Of a stretch of DNA of 64,000 bases, positions 62,110 through 64,000 are shown piece after piece. The stretch comes from Acidobacteriota bacterium (GTDB taxonomy: Bacteria > Acidobacteriota > UBA890 > WLXD01), in contig WLXD01000002.1 in NCBI GenBank assembly GCA_012103255.1, positions 310,001 to 374,000 on the forward strand, read 5' to 3'. Numbering within the stretch: the stretch's first letter is position 1; every line of letters starts with the position of its first letter. A program made the position numbers and the translations under genes. A model generated the notes under the pieces. The model searched no databases, was not told the origin of the DNA, and was given only the letters and a program-made list of their open reading frames with translations.

Positions 62110-64000
62110 ATGGCCGACCGACGCTTCTCAGAGTTCCCGTCGCCCACACGAAAGGGACGCGCCGCCGCCCGCGCTGAGCGCGAAGCGCAGGCGGAAGTGC
62201 AGCTGCATCTCGAACTACGCGTTCAAGAGTTGATCCAGAGTGGCCACTCGCGTGACCAGGCCGAGGCGCTTGCCCGCGAACAATTTGGCGATCCCCGAGC
62301 GGTCTGTCGTGACGTTGGCCGCATCGCGGCCCTTGACGCGCGCCGCACCCAACGAGAAGAACTCATGTTGAACCTCGTCTCTGACCTACGGGTCACGCTT
62401 CGCAAGTTTGCGCGCCGCCCGGGCTTCGTTGCCGCAACGGTATTGACGCTTGCCCTGGGCATCGGCGCCAATTCGGCGATCTTCAGCGTCGTGCACGGCA
62501 TCCTGTTGCAGCCGCTGCCATACCCCGAGGCCGATCGACTGGTTCGGCTATTCGAAGAGAGCCCGCGGGTCAGCATGTTTCCGGTGGCGCCGGGCAACTA
62601 CCTGGAGTACCGCCGAGAAAACGGGGTGTTCGACAACATCGCGATCTTCACGCGCGACGATCTTCAGTTGAGCGATGGCGATCCGGCGGTGCGGCTCACC
62701 GCCCTGCGCGTCTCCGCCGGCTACTTCGAGACACTCGGCTACCAGCCGGCCCTCGGGCGAACCTTCACAACCCAAGATGAACTGGCCGGCAACTCCCGCC
62801 GTATCGTGATTTCCGACCGTGTCTGGCGTGAACGCTTCGATGCCGATCCGGGCGTGGTGGGTCGCGACGTTTCCATCTCGGGCGAGGCATACGAAGTGCT
62901 CGGGGTCATGCCGCCGAGCGTCCAGCACGTTGGCGGGAGCTATCGCAGCACGCCCCACGGCGAGACCGTCGACGCCTGGTGGCCTCTCACGCTCGAGGAA
63001 GGCCGCGCTCCTCGCAACGCCCACTACACCAACGGTATCGGCCGCCTGCGGAGCGGCGTGGAGGTTGGCATCGCGCAGCAATCGATGGCTGCGCTGTCTC
63101 AGCGACTGTCGGACGACTACCCCGAAACCAATACCGACTGGACGGTCACGCTGGTTCCGCTACGCGATGAGATCCTCGGCACAACTGCGCCCCTGCTCTG
63201 GACGCTGCTGGGCGCGGCGGGATTCGTGCTGCTCATTGCCTGCGCGAACGTAGCCAACCTTATGCTCGCTGGCGCTACGGGCCAGAGACGCGAAGTAGCG
63301 ATCCGAGGATCCTTGGGCGCGAGCCGAGGCCGCATCGGGCGCCTGCTCCTAACGGAGGCGCTCGTCCTGGCGTCTGCCGGGGGCGCTGCGGGCCTCTTCC
63401 TCGGCTGGGCCGGAACGCGCGCTCTGCTGACCGCGGCTCCCGAGGGGCTACCGCGGCTTCACGAGATCGGGCTTCACCCGCCCGTCTTGTTCTTCACCTT
63501 GGTGGTAACACTCGCCACCGGCCTGGTGTTTGGCATAGCTCCCGCGTTGCGCGCGGTGCAGACCGACATCATGGACACCCTGCGCAACGAAGGTACGGCC
63601 GCAACGAGTTCTCGGCAGGCCGGAGGGGTGCGCAAGTTCCTAGTGGTCCTGGAGACCGCGCTCGCGTTCGCACTCATGGTCGGGGCGGGGCTGTTTCTCA
63701 GGAGCTTCCTTACGATCGTGGCGATCGAGCCTGGATTCGCTGAACACGGCACGCTGACCGCTAGCTTTGCCCTTCCGTCGACGCGGTACGGCGAGCTCGC
63801 GCAACAGGATGCGTTCTATCGGGATCTCGATACGCGCCTACGCGGAATGCCGGGCGTGCTCGACGTTGGTATCGGAAGCGACCTTCCCTGGACCGGCTAC
63901 GACGAAAACTCCAACTTTGGCATCGTCGGTTTCGAACAACCGGAAGACATGCGGCTGCTGGCCCGCTACCACTTCCGTGGACCGGGGACCTTTGCTGCAA
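62110..64000 (+). CDS. ADOP-type ABC transporter permease, cut by window end
   Basis: The first 630 codons of a permease that runs off the end of the window. The N-terminal RAEREAQAEVQLHLELRVQELIQSG is the cytosolic motif of PadR-linked ADOP proteins. The first helix lies in FVAATVLTLALGIGANSAIFSVVHGILL, followed by a periplasmic MacB_PCD domain. The first FtsX block has MLAGATGQRREVAIRGSLGASRGRIGRLL, and the start of the second periplasmic domain follows. It begins two bases after its PadR gene. No ATPase is seen within the window. Confidence 0.9.
   Translation, partial: MADRRFSEFPSPTRKGRAAARAEREAQAEVQLHLELRVQELIQSGHSRDQAEALAREQFGDPRAVCRDVGRIAALDARRTQREELMLNLVSDLRVTLRKFARRPGFVAATVLTLALGIGANSAIFSVVHGILLQPLPYPEADRLVRLFEESPRVSMFPVAPGNYLEYRRENGVFDNIAIFTRDDLQLSDGDPAVRLTALRVSAGYFETLGYQPALGRTFTTQDELAGNSRRIVISDRVWRERFDADPGVVGRDVSISGEAYEVLGVMPPSVQHVGGSYRSTPHGETVDAWWPLTLEEGRAPRNAHYTNGIGRLRSGVEVGIAQQSMAALSQRLSDDYPETNTDWTVTLVPLRDEILGTTAPLLWTLLGAAGFVLLIACANVANLMLAGATGQRREVAIRGSLGASRGRIGRLLLTEALVLASAGGAAGLFLGWAGTRALLTAAPEGLPRLHEIGLHPPVLFFTLVVTLATGLVFGIAPALRAVQTDIMDTLRNEGTAATSSRQAGGVRKFLVVLETALAFALMVGAGLFLRSFLTIVAIEPGFAEHGTLTASFALPSTRYGELAQQDAFYRDLDTRLRGMPGVLDVGIGSDLPWTGYDENSNFGIVGFEQPEDMRLLARYHFRGPGTFAA

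Overview
The window looks like chromosomal DNA of a GC-rich Gram-negative bacterium. It is most likely a member of the Acidobacteriota or a close relative. The evidence is a TonB-dependent receptor with an N-terminal carboxypeptidase-regulatory fold, two acidobacterial-type VWFA-related proteins, three PadR-plus-ADOP permease pairs, an ECF-like sigma factor beside a Ser/Thr kinase with a TPR tail, and 6-bladed propeller lipoproteins. I saw no tRNA, rRNA, CRISPR array, transposase or integrase. Starts are often GTG or TTG. Two gene pairs are coupled by TTGA and several by ATGA stop/start overlaps.

Layout. 0.1-5 kb: a Cys-rich lipoprotein, a CopD-type membrane protein and a TonB-dependent receptor on one strand, which suggests metal (perhaps copper) handling. 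5-14.5 kb: metabolic and envelope genes, namely a DUF493 protein, a phosphoesterase, an NhaC-type antiporter, an M28 peptidase, a glutamine-amidotransferase-like protein without its Cys coupled to a D-2-hydroxyacid dehydrogenase, a class III aminotransferase and a DUF4126 protein. 14.5-31 kb: housekeeping genes, namely an N-formylglutamate amidohydrolase relative, a glycosyltransferase with a flippase, DNA ligase LigA, an amidohydrolase, a tandem universal stress protein, a CmpX-like membrane protein, an M14 carboxypeptidase, a beta-CASP nuclease, nicotinate phosphoribosyltransferase, citrate synthase and an HtrA/DegQ protease.

31-64 kb is a signalling and transport region: a GGDEF/HD-GYP protein, an HTH regulator, three PadR-ADOP pairs (38.9-35.9, 41.2-44.1, 61.8-64.0 kb), a MacB-type permease and a MacA-type adaptor that lie 10 kb apart, an ECF sigma/Ser-Thr kinase operon, a sigma/small membrane protein/CHAT protease operon, two tandem VWA proteins and two propeller proteins with decayed fragments of their neighbours.

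The features most worth following are regulatory. The MacB and MacA genes share a perfect GTAAA-N5-GTAAA box upstream. One PadR promoter carries three TAGC-N3-GCTA palindromes at exact 23-bp steps, and another carries two TCGT-N3-ACGA palindromes. The sigma/membrane protein/CHAT operon resembles a protease-controlled transcription switch. All functions are inferred from reading the sequence; no searches were run.
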